A stretch of DNA of 64,000 nucleotides from Kitagawia praeruptora (taxonomy: Eukaryota; Streptophyta; Magnoliopsida; Apiales; Apiaceae): assembly GCA_037693485.1 (NCBI GenBank), contig CM075347.1, positions 58,128,501-58,192,500 of the forward strand, read 5' to 3'. This document shows positions 1-11,639 of the stretch, in pieces (the stretch's first letter is position 1; every line of letters starts with the position of its first letter). The notes below the pieces were generated by a model. The model saw only the letters and a program-made list of their open reading frames with translations. It was not told the origin of the DNA and searched no databases. The position numbers were made by a program, and so were the translations under genes.

Positions 1-1115
1 AGAGATCATTTGTCATCCCGTACTTGAAGTGCCTAAGGCCCCAAGAGGCAAGAGAGGCATTGGAGGAAGTTCATGAAGGGATCTGTGGGCAGCACTTGGG
101 GGGCAGAGCCCTAGCTCACAAGATTACCCGCCTAGGATTTTATTGGCCGGAGATGTTAGCAGATGCTCAGGATTATGTCAAGAAGTGTGACAGATGTCAA
201 AAGCACGCCCCGGTTGTAAGGCAGCCGCCTGAGAGGTTAACCTCAATCAGCTCTCCCATTCCGTTTGCAATGTGGGGGATGGACATTCTTGGTCCTTTCC
301 CCATGGCTTCAGCACAAAGGAAGTTTCTGATTGTCGCCATTGATTACTTCACTAAGTGGATTGAGGCTAAGCCTTTAGCAAAGATAACCACCAAGCAAGT
401 TTCCCAGTTCTTTTGGGAGAACATAATCTGCAGGTATGGAATCCCCCGAATCCTTGTGACAGATAATGGGACACAATTCAACAATGAAGAGTTCAGGAAG
501 TACTGTGAGGAAAATGCTATCGAGCTTCGTTTTACTTCAGTAGCTCACCCGCAAGCTAATGGACAGGCTGAGGTAGCCAATCGGATTATTCTTGATGGAC
601 TTAAGAAGAGGGTCGAACGATCAAGAAATACCTGGGTGGATGAATTACTGCCTATACTTTGGGCATATCGTACTACTTGCAAAGTAACGACTGGGGAAAC
701 CCCTTTCCTACTGGCTTATGGAGCCGAGGCAGTTGTACCACTAGAAATCATGCATGCATCACCTCGAATTGAGGCATTTGAACCAGAGACTAATGAAAAA
801 GGCATGAGGCTCGCCCTAGATTTGATTGATGAAGTCAGGGACGAGGCAAATGCCAGAAATGCGGAGCATCAAAAGAAAGCATCCTTCTACTACAACCACA
901 GGGTTAAGGAGAGGTTCTTTCAACAAGGTGACTTGGTTCTTAGGAAGATCGAGGCTTCTGGAGTTGGTGAGAAGGGAAAACTAGCCCCGAACTGGGAAGG
1001 GCCGTATCGAGTCAAGAAGATGCTAGGACGAGGATCTTACAAACTGGAAACCTTGGACGGGGTTGAGGTGCCCCGGACTTGGCATGCATTGAACCTCAAG
1101 GTTTACTATGTTTAA
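1..1115 (+). CDS. Ty3/gypsy polyprotein, integrase domain (5' partial)
   Basis: The reading frame is open from base 3 to the TAA at 1113-1115. It starts with an H-H-C-C zinc-binding region (H..GQH, later CDRC) and continues with the retroviral integrase core. The catalytic triad reads D in MDILGPF, D in TDNGTQF and E in NGQAEVAN, with exactly 35 residues between the second D and E. The C terminus carries a GPY/F-type segment (NWEGPYRVKKMLGRGSYKLE). The integrase inserts the cDNA copy into chromosomal DNA. No stop or frameshift is visible, so this part looks recently active. Protease, RT and RNase H would lie left of the window. The apparent first codon at 24 is only TTG; the true start is upstream. 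Confidence 0.95.
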   Translation, partial: RSFVIPYLKCLRPQEAREALEEVHEGICGQHLGGRALAHKITRLGFYWPEMLADAQDYVKKCDRCQKHAPVVRQPPERLTSISSPIPFAMWGMDILGPFPMASAQRKFLIVAIDYFTKWIEAKPLAKITTKQVSQFFWENIICRYGIPRILVTDNGTQFNNEEFRKYCEENAIELRFTSVAHPQANGQAEVANRIILDGLKKRVERSRNTWVDELLPILWAYRTTCKVTTGETPFLLAYGAEAVVPLEIMHASPRIEAFEPETNEKGMRLALDLIDEVRDEANARNAEHQKKASFYYNHRVKERFFQQGDLVLRKIEASGVGEKGKLAPNWEGPYRVKKMLGRGSYKLETLDGVEVPRTWHALNLKVYYV

Positions 1116-1495
1116 GCTCTCCTGAAAAGGACCTAGCTTTTTGCCTATGTAATAGAAGTAGAAATAAGGTCGATGAAACCATTCCAAGTTTTAAACTTGA
1201 GATATAGGAGGTAGAGTATCTATGTAAGGGTTGTGCCCATTTCTCCATATTAATAAGACTATTCTATGTCTTTGCATAAGCTATGAGCATTACCTATTGA
1301 TATATATGCATAAAATGCTAGACTACACATGCAAATATGAATAAGTTGTAAAGCATCCAGGACAATGGATTACGAATTAAAAAGTTATGCCCGAAGGCAG
1401 AATACACAAACGACTAGATTCTAAATAAGTCAACAAAAGTACAAAGTCATGCCCAAAGGCAGAGTACATAAATAGATAGATAAAGAGATCAACTA

Positions 1496-3077
1496 CTAAG
1501 CATCTCCAGTATGCTCATCCTCTTCATCTGCGCCAAGATGAGCAGAGGGATCTGGCTCCAGGATCCTCTCATCATCCTCCTGGTCCTCCTCCTGAGTGTC
1601 TTGCACTGCCAAGGCCATGGGAGCATGAGGGCTAGGGAAGTCTGAAACACTAAGGGTACCAGGAAATCTCCTAGTAACCTCAGCAAGAGCTCCGTCCCAT
1701 CCCTGAGTAAACTGGTAAGGGAATAGAGAGTCGTCATGCTTCTCCATGAAGCCCACATACTCCTGGGAGGAAAGGTAGTCATCAATCAGGTCGTCCTTGC
1801 TCTTCCTGAGAGTGACATTTTCAGCCTGAGACTCTAAAAGCTCTTTCTCCCTCCTCGCTAAAGTAGCTTTGACAGAGCCCAGTTCATCCTGAGAGTCATC
1901 ATACTTTGCCTTGTAAGTCTCATAGTTGGAATGCCAAGTCTTAGCCTGGAATATGGCCCCCTGGAAGTTGGCATTAGCCTACAAAAGACAAAGTTAAAAC
2001 CACGATTCAAATAACAAAACAAGTATATAAGAGAATGGATAGTAAGGAGCTTACAGCAGCAAAGGCCTGAGCTCCAGCACTCTCAGCTCCTTCAAGAGTG
2101 GAGCCAGATACATAATCCTTGAAGTCACCAGGGGTTATGGAGTGATAGGACCAATCCATGGCATGCCTGCAGTCTCCAACAATGGAGTCCTTCTTCCTAA
2201 TACCCCAGTTGGGACGCCAAGCGCTCTTGGAAGAGCCAACTACTTCTTCAACATCAGCTACATGGGGCCTCAGGTAGGCATCCGTGGCTGTTGGGGCTCG
2301 AGGATCTTTCCCTGAACGAGCCCTTTTCAACCTAGCGGTGTCTCCATCTTCAGGCTCATTAGTCTTGTTGATAAAAGCTGCAGCTGCGATTACAAAAAAA
2401 AAAAGACAAATAATGGGCATGAGACAATCATATTCAAATAAAGGAATGCAAAAAGAAAGGAAATTACCCTTATTGTTCACTCGGGAAAGTCCCAAAGTTT
2501 TAAGCTGGAACTCATTCAGGAGATCCCAAGCCATAGTAGAATGATTATCTTTGATGAGCTCCTGGTAGGCATAGGTCTCTTCCTCATTTAGCTCAATATC
2601 ACTGGCACTGCCATCTACGACCTTACCAAAGGTACTACGAAAAACATTGCCCCAATCTCCACCTTCCCATGTCAAATACATGAACTCCTTCTTCCACTTT
2701 GGGTTGGAGTCAGGAATAGATTGGGGGTGAAAGATTGGAGGAGTGGAAGTACGGTGACTAATGTAAACCCAACCCGGGGTAGATTCAGCAGAATTTTTAA
2801 ATTGAAAAATCTTCCTAAAAAGAGCTACAGAAAGAGGGAATTTGTTTTTAAGGCAGAGGACCATAAAACAATTGATCACCCTCCAAGAGTTGGGAGGAAG
2901 TTGGCAAGGGTTAATTCCTACATCTGCTAAGAGCCTAGGAATAAACTCATGAAAAGGGAATCGAACCCCTGCAACAATGGCACCCCTATAAATACAAAGT
3001 GCATTGGGGCGCCAATGGCAAGATCGATCCCCAGGCTCAGCTGGGATAAGTCTATAGGGTGATTCTATTTTATACAT
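1496..3077 (-). CDS. Antisense accessory gene of the gypsy element (putative gypsy-type transposon domain, coiled coil)
   Basis: The gene lies opposite to gag-pol, between the integrase and the 3' LTR. ATG at 3075-3077. I read three exons: 3077-2468, 2383-2055 (or from 2377, also in frame) and 1978-1496, joined by GT-AG introns of about 84 and 76 bases. The total is 1422 bases, divisible by three, giving about 473 residues. Intron 1 has a T-rich 3' end. The first exon resembles the plant 'putative gypsy type transposon' domain family (Pfam PF04195), with the core FPFHEFIPRLLADVGINPCQ and SWRVINCFMVLC. The third exon is acidic with a heptad-like stretch (ARREKELLESQAENVTLRKS). Antisense genes in this position are known in some Tat-lineage elements; their function is not established. 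Domain name from recall; the exon model rests on splice signals and frame. Confidence 0.75.
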
Positions 3078-3199
3078 CCTGTTATAGTCAGTGATTTTTT
3101 ATATGTCATGGAAGATGTTACTATGATTAAAGGAATCAAGGTGTGATAAGGATGGAAAATCCTCTTTACGATTTAAAATCATATCCTGTAAACTCATGA

Positions 3200-5180
3200 G
3201 GGAAGAACGAATGATGATACCTCTTTTGGAGGCTCATTGCAATTTCTGGAAACGAAGTGTTGCACGATCTTCAGCCATTTCAGTAAATCTTCAAAGAAAA
3301 GTTTTGATCTTCAAAGGAAATCTGCAAAAGGATGATGAAAAGAATTAGAACATTCAAATCTTCAAGGCAGGGTTAGAAAATATCTTTAAATTTTCAAAAA
3401 TTCAAGGAAAAATTCCCAGAAATCTGGAGAAAAGGAGGAAGAAATCCATACCTTCAAAGAGAAAACTCGAGAAATCTGGGAATAACTTTGAATCTTCAAA
3501 TGAAATCTTCAAATCTTCAACCGAAATGAAGAAACTTGATGAATTTTCTGGAAAAACGTCTTCAAATCTTCAAAGAATCCCCAAAAAATTTGCAGATTCA
3601 AAGAAAAATCCACAAACCTTGAATGATCTTCAAAAAACTCTATATCTTCAAATGAGTTTCTTGAGACAACTTTGAATATTTGAGAGAGAATATGGAAACT
3701 TTTGTAATGAAAGTAAGAGTAAAAACTTTGGCCTTTATATAGGCAAGAATCTAGGGCATTTCAACCGGTTGGGAGAAGGTCAACCGGCTGTAGCCTATTG
3801 GAAAACTTTGTGGGCTGTCAACATGAAGTTGGACTCTAAAAAGGCCCAACAACACTAGGCTTGTTAAGGCCCAAGTTTAGCTAAAGTGATTAAGGCCTGT
3901 CATGGCCCAACCAATATTGATAAACCTAATTAAGGTTTTAGTTTAAGGTCATGTTGACCAAAAGTAAAGGCCCAACCAAAACTTAAAAAGTTTTGTAGGC
4001 CCAAACAATTTGAAAAATTAGGTCCAGCCCATAAAAATTAAGACAGGGCCCGTTAGAATCCATTTGGAGTTGCCAAAACGAGGCACGAGGTCGTGAGATT
4101 CGATCTCATTTTCCTGAATAAATACGAGCTCGGCTAGAAGACCTGGAAAATTTAATTCTGAGGTCGTAACCAACCTTGAAATTGAGGTCGGAACAAAACA
4201 GATATGAGGTCTCACACTTGAGGTCGATTTTGACTTATAAAAAGTAGAATGAGGCCACGACCTGCTACTTCAATTGAGATCGTCATATTACGGATTGAGA
4301 TCGCAAATCTTAGATCGAATTTGAACTAGGAAATGAAAAAAATCCCCACGACCTGGGATTCATTTTGAGGTCGTTCTTATTCTATACTGAGGTCGAGGTT
4401 GAACGATTTTGAGGTCGTTTTAACACTATTTGAGCTCGCCCATTTCAGGTCGAAAATACACTGATTTTCCTGGAAAAAAGTTACGACTTGGCCCCTATTT
4501 GAGCTCGTTTTTTGAGCTCGAAAATGTCCAGGTCGAAAATGTATTAATTGAGCTCGAAAATGTCCAGATCGAAAATGAACTAATTGAGCTCGAAAATGGC
4601 TACGACCTGGGACAGTTTGAGCTCGAAAGTTGAGCTCGAAAATGTACTAGTTGAGCTCGAAATGTCCAGGTCGAAAATGACTTGGGAAACAGGTAAAATG
4701 GCTGCGACCTGGGACAGTTTGAGCTCGAAAATTGAGCTCGAATTTGACCTGAAAAAAAAAAGAAAAACATGCATTTTTGGAAGAAAAATTAGTGATAAAA
4801 TTTTAGAAAAATAAGTCGAAACGATAATTTCTAAATAGTAATAGTCTTTAGAAATAAAAAATTTCCAAGCTGACCCCAGCCAGGGGCTCTGCCCCTTGGA
4901 CCCCGCCCGGGGGCTGCCGCCCCCGGACCCCCGCTAGCGCCGTTTAGCGTCGTTCAGTGCAGTTTAGCACCGTTTAACGCCGTTTAGCGTCGTTTAACAT
5001 CGTTTAAAGATGATTTGTGCCGATTAGCATCAAATTAACATTGTCGTAAACGCGTCGGTCGCTCCACGCTTTACATTAAAACAATACCCGTGAAACACTA
5101 GCGTAAAAGAATGAACCCTGACCCGAGTCTCGAAAAAGGCCGTTAAAACTTCAAGGAAAACCTGATCAGTTTTCCTAGAA
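3200..5180. repeat. Repeat-rich 3' untranslated region of the gypsy element
   Basis: No gene seen. Three blocks differ in composition. About 3280-3700 is rich in CTTCAAA/AAATCTTC words and would be the leader of the antisense gene. About 4080-4760 holds many degenerate copies of GAGCTCGAAAATG and AGGTCG, spaced 15-60 bases. About 4866-5040 is GC-rich, with short tandem CCGTTTAGCGTCGTTTA-like units. Tat/Ogre elements are known for variable minisatellites at this place. Confidence 0.75.
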
Positions 5181-5193
5181 GTTGGGGGGCAAA
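5181..5193 (+). other. Polypurine tract (plus-strand primer) of the gypsy element
   Basis: GTTGGGGGGCAAA ends directly at the TG of the 3' LTR. The position and purine run are those of the RNase H-resistant primer for plus-strand DNA synthesis. Confidence 0.8.
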
Positions 5194-5711
5194 TGATATG
5201 GGCTAAAAGTAAGCCCTAAAGACACATTTAATGTGGCATTAATTAGACCTAGAATGGTCCAAACGTGGGGCCCACCAGATAGGCCCAAACCCTATTTATA
5301 ATATTAATTTCGTAATTAATATTAGGGGTAATAACCAGCTCAGCAATAAGAGTCAAACAAGGATATTACTCTTGCCTGACTTAGCCTCCAAGGCACAGAA
5401 TTCGATATGGGAACTGACTCCTATAAGGAAGGGGTCTAGAACCTTCCTCAAGGCGGTGACTTGCCCACCAAGTCACCTAACCCTACTACGATTTTAGGGC
5501 TTCTCAGCCTATATAAAGGGTCAGACCCCTCAACCTAGAACTACGTTTTATTGGCTTGATTCTCTTAATACAGAGATACGTAGGCATTCTGTGAGGACCG
5601 TTTAAGTCTCGAACGCAGAAGCAGTCATTAAAGCACGAAGCTCATACACCCTAGCATTAAATACATCAAACCCTAGCCGTAATCTAATAACCTAGTTTTT
5701 ATTTCACAACA
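5194..5711 (+). repeat. 3' LTR of the gypsy element (518 bp)
   Basis: Begins TGATATGGGC and ends TTTCACAACA. It aligns along its whole length with the LTR at 59383-59879, with few differences by eye. A TATA box (TATATAAAG, 5510-5518) lies about 30 bases before the block GAACTACGTTT..TTGGCTTGATTC..ATACGTAGGCA, the probable transcription start and R region. Confidence 0.92.
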
Positions 5712-7276
5712 GATCCAATGGTTGGCAACTCTAAAAATTGTATAAGGGTCCCCATATGAGTAATTAAATAATGTAAATTTGAAGAAAAACGTGTAAAATA
5801 GGTATATTAATATATTTATTTTAAACAAAAATATGCACTTTAACCATTTGAGAAAGTTGCCAACTTTTGGCAACAATTGTTGGCAACCTTAAGGCAACCT
5901 TGACTCTCCAATAGGAAGGCAACCAAGATTGCTTGCCGTATAGATGTTGGCAACCTTCTTGGCAACTCCTATTGTAGATGCTCTAACAATGGAGTGGGGA
6001 CATTTTTCAAGATTAATTAATATAATGTTTAAAATTACACTGCAGCTTTTGATTTTGAGTCCATTTCTACATACAAGGCTTGGAATGATTCAAGTAGTTT
6101 GTTATCACAGTAGTTCCGAACTACGCACAAAAAATGTCAGTTTTCGCACTCTGGTTTGCAACATTTTCCTTCTTTTAAGTTTGGAAGTAACCTTCTATGC
6201 AATTTTGCAGATCTAAAAGAACCAGTCAATGCAATATTTTGCAAACTACTACATCGCATATTACAATGTTACCTGAACTAGTTGCTGGAGTTCAGAACAT
6301 CATTTCAGAATAGTTGGAAAAGATCTCTTATTTTTTTCTTGCCTGAGGTTTGCCCAAGGCATGCACTAACTGATGGTAATTAAAGAACTTTCGCATCAGT
6401 AAAATGCATACATTTCCAAGATCATTCTTTGTTATTACATTTTTAGACAATTACGTTACTTGCCTGCAACAAAGAACTTGAGATTGCAGGGTCAATGATT
6501 CTTCGGTCCAGAGCACAAGCGTAAAAGCATTACAAACAATATCCCTAGCAAGAACGAACATCACCACCTGAGCGCTGTGGCATAACACAGCGAGAAAACA
6601 ATGGTGGGCATCAGACTACAAAACAACCAGAAGAGCCAAAGTTAAAAAATCAGAACCAACATGCATTTGGCAAACCGCAAACAGAGAGCAAGTTGAGTTT
6701 GAAACTTTGCAAGCGGCATACTCCTAAAATTTAGTTTACAATTTCATGAATCATACTCCTAGATTAAATTAATTATATACAGTAACTTGTTTCAGTCATG
6801 ATAATTACAAATGTACACATTGTTACTTCCTATAGCTTAGGTGTGTCTCATAAGTTTATGTGACAGATTTCATTAGGGTGGACAGAAATCCGGTCCATAT
6901 CTTCAGCGTGTTCCAATGGTTTAAAGAAATCAATAATCTAGCTTATCAAAAAAGAAAGAACTAACCTAAAAGAAAAAACATATAAGGATACTCAAATTAT
7001 AGAAATCTTTTTCCATAAATCTGGAATTAGATGCTCTGAAGGACTAAAACTGAATAACTTCGCAAACAAGGCAATGAACTCCATTCATATGATACAGAGT
7101 TCTTTAATTACAAAACTCTAATGAACACTACTTGTCCAAAAAAAATAAGAATTCACACTATGCTGAAGTTAAACTTTCATCGAGTTCATGATAAGGGTCC
7201 TTCGAGATCAGCAAACTGACTGCAATCGTTGTATCTTTAATCCTACAAAGAAACCAATATTTACATATATTAAACC
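5712..7276. other. Intergenic DNA with a small TTGGCAAC repeat cluster
   Basis: About 5715-5990 contains roughly nine copies of TTGGCAAC/GGCAACC in both orientations, with AATAGG and GATGCTCTAAC words often seen at MITE ends; a degenerate MITE is possible but no clean terminal repeats or target duplication were found. From about 6000 to 7276 there is AT-rich sequence and no coding region I can support; its right end would hold the 3' UTR of the DUF668 gene. Confidence 0.4.
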
Positions 7277-9010
7277 TCAATTTGGTGAGTGCCACTCCCC
7301 CGCACAATCACCAAGATCAAAACTGCTTGAACAATCCAATAATGCATCAAGTTGTTGCTCGTAGCGACAAATATAATTCAAACCAATTAGAACTTCACAT
7401 AATACCTCCTCCGTTTTCACCCTATCAGCAAAATACAAAGTCTGGAGCAGGAGAACATTCGTCCGCTTTACAATTTGTTGCTGCTCGATATTTCTTTCAT
7501 TTAGCCACCTGATCATGTTATGTGCCAGAGGAGCGAGCCACTGTAGTATTTGGTCAAGCCTTCCCTTCCAGTCGTGAGCCAGAGAACCATCATATATTGC
7601 TAAATCTTCTTTGAAAGACTTAAGACTGGTCTTCACTGACATTCTTAAGTTTGTTGGTAACAAAAAATATAAATCGTCTCTTGCTTCCTCACCAACCAGA
7701 TGAGGATACATAAGCAGCTTCTCTATGATAATCACTACATTAGCATAACGCAGTGCTAGCCCGGAGCCTCCAATGGTGCTAGGAGTAGCATAGGCCATAA
7801 AACTACTATTCAGGCTAGATCTTGAACAATTTGCTACACTATAACTGATAGAACCACTTGTCTGAGACGAAGCAACACCACCTGAGTGGTCTAGATTATT
7901 CCTCTTCTCACCACTCACAACACTGCAACAACCCAAAGGTTTACTTCTACCCTCAAGACCATTACACTCACTATCATCATCCACTTTTGTACCAGAACTG
8001 CTCAAACTTAAACATTCCTTGAATAGCCTTCCTGGCCCCATTCCACACAGAATATCTAAATCTTCTGCTCGAAACTGTTGCTCTTCAACCTTAGGCCTAG
8101 CATTCGATTTTCTCTTCTCCATCATATGTTTCTCGGTCAATCCAGATTTATCACCACCAATCTTCTTCTTCAAACCTCTCCTGATCGGGACAGATTTCTT
8201 GAGTTTCACATCAATCTGAACAAGTTTCACCCCGCTATCAGCCTTCAAATGATCTAAACTTCCATTTCTTTCCCCTGATTTTGACCCAAAAACATTACAA
8301 ATCCGCACATAAAGCGTGCAAACCGTTCTTGCCAATAACTCGACGACCTTATCATAACTTTGGTTCCAAAGTGAAACATCTTTAAGATGCTTCACATCTT
8401 GTTCCTGCCACATCAATTTCTGCTCAAAAGCCTTTCTAGTCTCCTCAAGATGACTCTGCTGAAACTTCTTGGTGGTTAGCTCCAATTCTCTCAAAACCGC
8501 AATTTCACCATAAAGGGCACCTGTTAAGTTAACAAACCTCTCCATTTTCCTCACCATTGCCTCCATATCTTTCACCAAAAAACCCAAATCCTTCACTTCA
8601 ATAGCACCACTCACTATATCTCCATACACATGCTCAAACCCTTGTAAAGCTGGTAAAGTGCACTTCTTTCCTAACCTAGAAACCACCCCTGCTACTCTAT
8701 TTAACTCTTCCATCTTTTCACATAAAGCAAGCTCAATAATATATGCTTCATCACAAGATATAAGATTCTTTATGCCTTGACAATTCAACAACTCACACTT
8801 TAATCTAGAAATTTCTTTATCAGCTAATGATTTGTGAAGGAAAACGGTTTTGGACATCAGATTAGCAACTTCAAAACAAAGGATTCCAATGGTTTCTTTT
8901 ACTTGTTGTTTTTTAGTATTTGGCTTTTTCGAATTTTCAAGAAGAAGGGCATGTTTGAAATTTGCACTTACTTGGCTTGTCATCTTCAGTAGCCATGCCT
9001 CAACCACCAT
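7277..9010 (-). CDS. DUF3475/DUF668 protein (PSK SIMULATOR-related family)
   Basis: A single uninterrupted exon of 577 codons. The ATG at 9008-9010 has a good plant context (AGCAATGG), and the N-terminus MVVEAWLLKM matches the family style. Residues about 41-97 form the DUF3475 domain (IGILCFEVANLMSK, then LGKKC). The middle has charged helical stretches and a low-complexity region (about 270-410). Residues about 412-500 form DUF668 (TIGGSGLALRYANVVIIIEK ... LPTNLR). The family includes Arabidopsis PSI1-3, linked to growth and phytosulfokine signalling, and intronless relatives such as At5g04550 and At3g23160; the intronless structure fits the latter group. Biochemical activity is not known. 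No neighbour suggests function; transposons flank both sides. Confidence 0.92.
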   Translation of the reverse strand: MVVEAWLLKMTSQVSANFKHALLLENSKKPNTKKQQVKETIGILCFEVANLMSKTVFLHKSLADKEISRLKCELLNCQGIKNLISCDEAYIIELALCEKMEELNRVAGVVSRLGKKCTLPALQGFEHVYGDIVSGAIEVKDLGFLVKDMEAMVRKMERFVNLTGALYGEIAVLRELELTTKKFQQSHLEETRKAFEQKLMWQEQDVKHLKDVSLWNQSYDKVVELLARTVCTLYVRICNVFGSKSGERNGSLDHLKADSGVKLVQIDVKLKKSVPIRRGLKKKIGGDKSGLTEKHMMEKRKSNARPKVEEQQFRAEDLDILCGMGPGRLFKECLSLSSSGTKVDDDSECNGLEGRSKPLGCCSVVSGEKRNNLDHSGGVASSQTSGSISYSVANCSRSSLNSSFMAYATPSTIGGSGLALRYANVVIIIEKLLMYPHLVGEEARDDLYFLLPTNLRMSVKTSLKSFKEDLAIYDGSLAHDWKGRLDQILQWLAPLAHNMIRWLNERNIEQQQIVKRTNVLLLQTLYFADRVKTEEVLCEVLIGLNYICRYEQQLDALLDCSSSFDLGDCAGEWHSPN

Positions 9011-10754
9011 TGCTTAACACTTCTCTATATGCAGCTTAACTGATGAAGAATTCGAACTCGAACTCGAACTTCAACTCGAAGCTAAAAATCAAGAACTATG
9101 ACAAAAGTTTGTGTAACAACATTGCACTGCATCAGCTGAAGAGGTGTCAACTCTTAATGTGTTAAAATTCAAATTTGTGATGAATATTTGAAGAAATGCA
9201 AGTACATAAAATTACATGCATATAATTTGAGAAACGTGTAGGAGTGTTTCCGTGTTGAATAATATGAAATATGAAAAACAAATAGAGGGTAAAGGGATGT
9301 GTTGGGATCATAAAATTGATTGATAGATCCACAAAGTAGTGGCATTCTTTTTCTACGTCTTTTCTTTTTGGTCTTTTGTTGTTCATTTTTATTTGTATAA
9401 AGAATCTCTTATTCATATTTGTTTATAAGAGAGTTGGCATTCCAAAAGCGTTACGTGGGCACAACATACCTATGTATAAATGTCAATACTCTCAGTACTT
9501 TGTTGTGGGATTCAAAATAATAAAATAATTTACAACAATTTATTTAAAATTAGGATTAATTTCGATACAATAATACTTTTAAGCATCGTTCTCATTTTCG
9601 ATAATCGAATTGAAATTACATGATTCAAACGATAATGTATGTTTTTACTGTCTTCGTGTAAACGAGGGGATAAATGCATTAAGAATGCGTTTCGCATTAT
9701 GCTTGCTAGAAGGATCGTGCTCAACAAATATACGTAACTTTGAAAGAGCTCAAGTTATTGAGGAGGGAAAAAGATTTAAACGACTATATTATTAGTACGT
9801 AATATAAACACAAATGTTGTGTGTAGTAGCGTGGTTGAATTTTGCATATTATAACGTCTTGGTGGAAGCATATTTATTGTGCGAACACGTAATTTCAAAG
9901 TCAAAAGGTAGCTATTTTGTTAAGGAAATGTAGACAATTTCCAAAGGTTATCATATTTGTGGTAAACAAATCTATCTATTTTATTCAACGTGATTGGTCG
10001 CCGTAGCCGTAAGTCTAAGTCGTCGTAGCTATACTTGACCAAATACATAGAAAATGATGATAAATAATTTAAATAACATGCATATAAGAACTTCAATTTT
10101 GATTAATTCGCCGAAAACAGTTAAAATTATAAGTTGATGGGAAATGGAGTCAAGACCGGAAATAACTTCAAACTAGTTCAATAAACGAACTGTACATATA
10201 TGATTATATATAGGCGTGATTAAATTTGGTTTGAATTCGAATCTCGACTTAACTCAAATTAATTGGATAGATAAAAATTAAACTTCACTATGTAAGTCAA
10301 AATTTGTCAAAACTCTGGGAAATTAAACAAATCAAACTGAGTGGGAGTTGGTACTAAATTGTATTCTACAAGCGCCAAAATACAGAATGTCGATAGAAGA
10401 ATTTCTGCTTCTTATTTTTTTTTGTTGATGGATCACTGTTTTGATTGGGAGAAAATTCTTAACCTCATCATTTAGAATAATATAGAGTATCATTTTTAGG
10501 TTTTTGGGAACACCTCAAGATATTAGGCTATTAGCTATGCATATACAGCGAAAGAAAATGGGAGTACATGTCTTGTGTATGGATCATTTTTTTATAACTC
10601 ATCCTTGATCAATTCAAAAACTTTTAATTCGTATTATTACAAAAGAAAATTAATTTTTTATTTATAATGTAAGAATCGAATGTGTCAATGTGATATTTGA
10701 AACAAATCAAGATATTCAGGGATGTATGATCATGTGCGAAATGTGTGATTACAT
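9011..10754. other. Upstream region of the DUF668 gene and AT-rich intergenic DNA
   Basis: Just upstream of the start codon, 9050-9082 carries tandem TCGAACTCGAACT-type repeats, probably in the 5' UTR. No convincing TATA box was fixed. Beyond about 9500 I see only AT-rich sequence without genes or clear transposon ends. Confidence 0.4.
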
Positions 10755-10937
10755 CAGTGTTGTAAAAAGCGGGAATCGGACTTAATCGGTAGAGGCACTG
10801 TCCAGGGATTAATCGGGGATTTGAGGATTAATCGGAATGATTAATCAAATAATCGGATTATTAATCAGTTCGGTAACCCATGGAACATGGATTAATCGGT
10901 GATTAATCGTGATTAATCACCGATTTTTAGAACAGAG
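10755..10937. mobile_element. hAT-type MITE with 8-bp target duplication
   Basis: Flanked by a perfect 8-bp repeat GATTACAT (10747-10754 and 10938-10945). The element begins CAGTGTTGTAAAAA and ends TTTTTAGAACAGAG; the right terminal repeat has one change from CACTG. The inside is full of GATTAATCGG words. It belongs to the same family as 22897-23164. It has no coding capacity and would need a hAT transposase from elsewhere. From 10946 to 11628 nothing else was found. Confidence 0.85.
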
Positions 10938-11639
10938 GATTACATATCATATAGGTATTTCGACCGATCGAGCACATTTTTTCTTTCAAACTGTATATTT
11001 AGTTATATATTGTAATTGAAAATAAAATTATTCTCATATTTAAATTTGCGAAAAAATTAAGAATTTGAAAAATTGAAAAGTAAAATATTTTAAATCGTAC
11101 TTGAATTTGTCCCAGATGAATATGTTTAGTACTACAATATTATTCTAATTAATGTTCTAAAATATGTTATACGGATTTTGTTAAGTAAAAAACACATGCA
11201 TCATGTCAAAATGATTTGAAAAATTAAAAATATACACTTGCTGTTCTTGATTTTTATATTGAAATTTTAACATAAAAGTTAAGTAATAAGGTGTTCAAAA
11301 AATTATTTGATATGAACCCTAAGGTTCACCAAATTTAAAAATTTATGATATATCAAATGATTGTGAGAAAGTGAAAAAGAAATCCGGTATCATATAAGTA
11401 TCTACAAATTCTTAAATTAAAATTATAAAATTTTTATGATAATTTAAATGTTAAATTATTCTAGTATCATTATTAGAAGCACCTTACTAATATTTTACGC
11501 CGGATATCCAAAATCTCATGCATAGCTCTGCTCCTCAATCCATCCATTTATTTCATAAACCTTAATTCCATTTGATAGCCACAAGATACATTTCATGCAT
11601 TATTATTTTCTTAAATTTTCACTTTTATATTCACTACAA

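Larger units (their letters stand above)
1..5711 (+). mobile_element. Ty3/gypsy LTR retrotransposon, Tat-like lineage, 3' half
   Basis: In order: integrase end of the polyprotein, a long 3' region holding an antisense spliced gene (1496-3077), AT-rich and minisatellite sequence, a polypurine tract (5181-5193) and the 3' LTR (5194-5711). The 5' half lies outside the window. The LTR is nearly identical to the one at 59383-59879, so the two partial elements belong to one family. The long region between pol and the 3' LTR, the antisense gene and the arginine-type PBS of the sister copy fit the Tat/Ogre group. The 5-bp target duplication cannot be checked because the 5' end is missing. Confidence 0.9.

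Noticed and set aside
2284..2930. Plus-strand open frames of 86 and 69 codons
   Set aside because: Shadows of the antisense accessory gene; no conserved motif.
4430..4814. Glu/Leu-rich short open frames on both strands
   Set aside because: Produced by the GAGCTCGAAAATG repeat of the gypsy 3' UTR.
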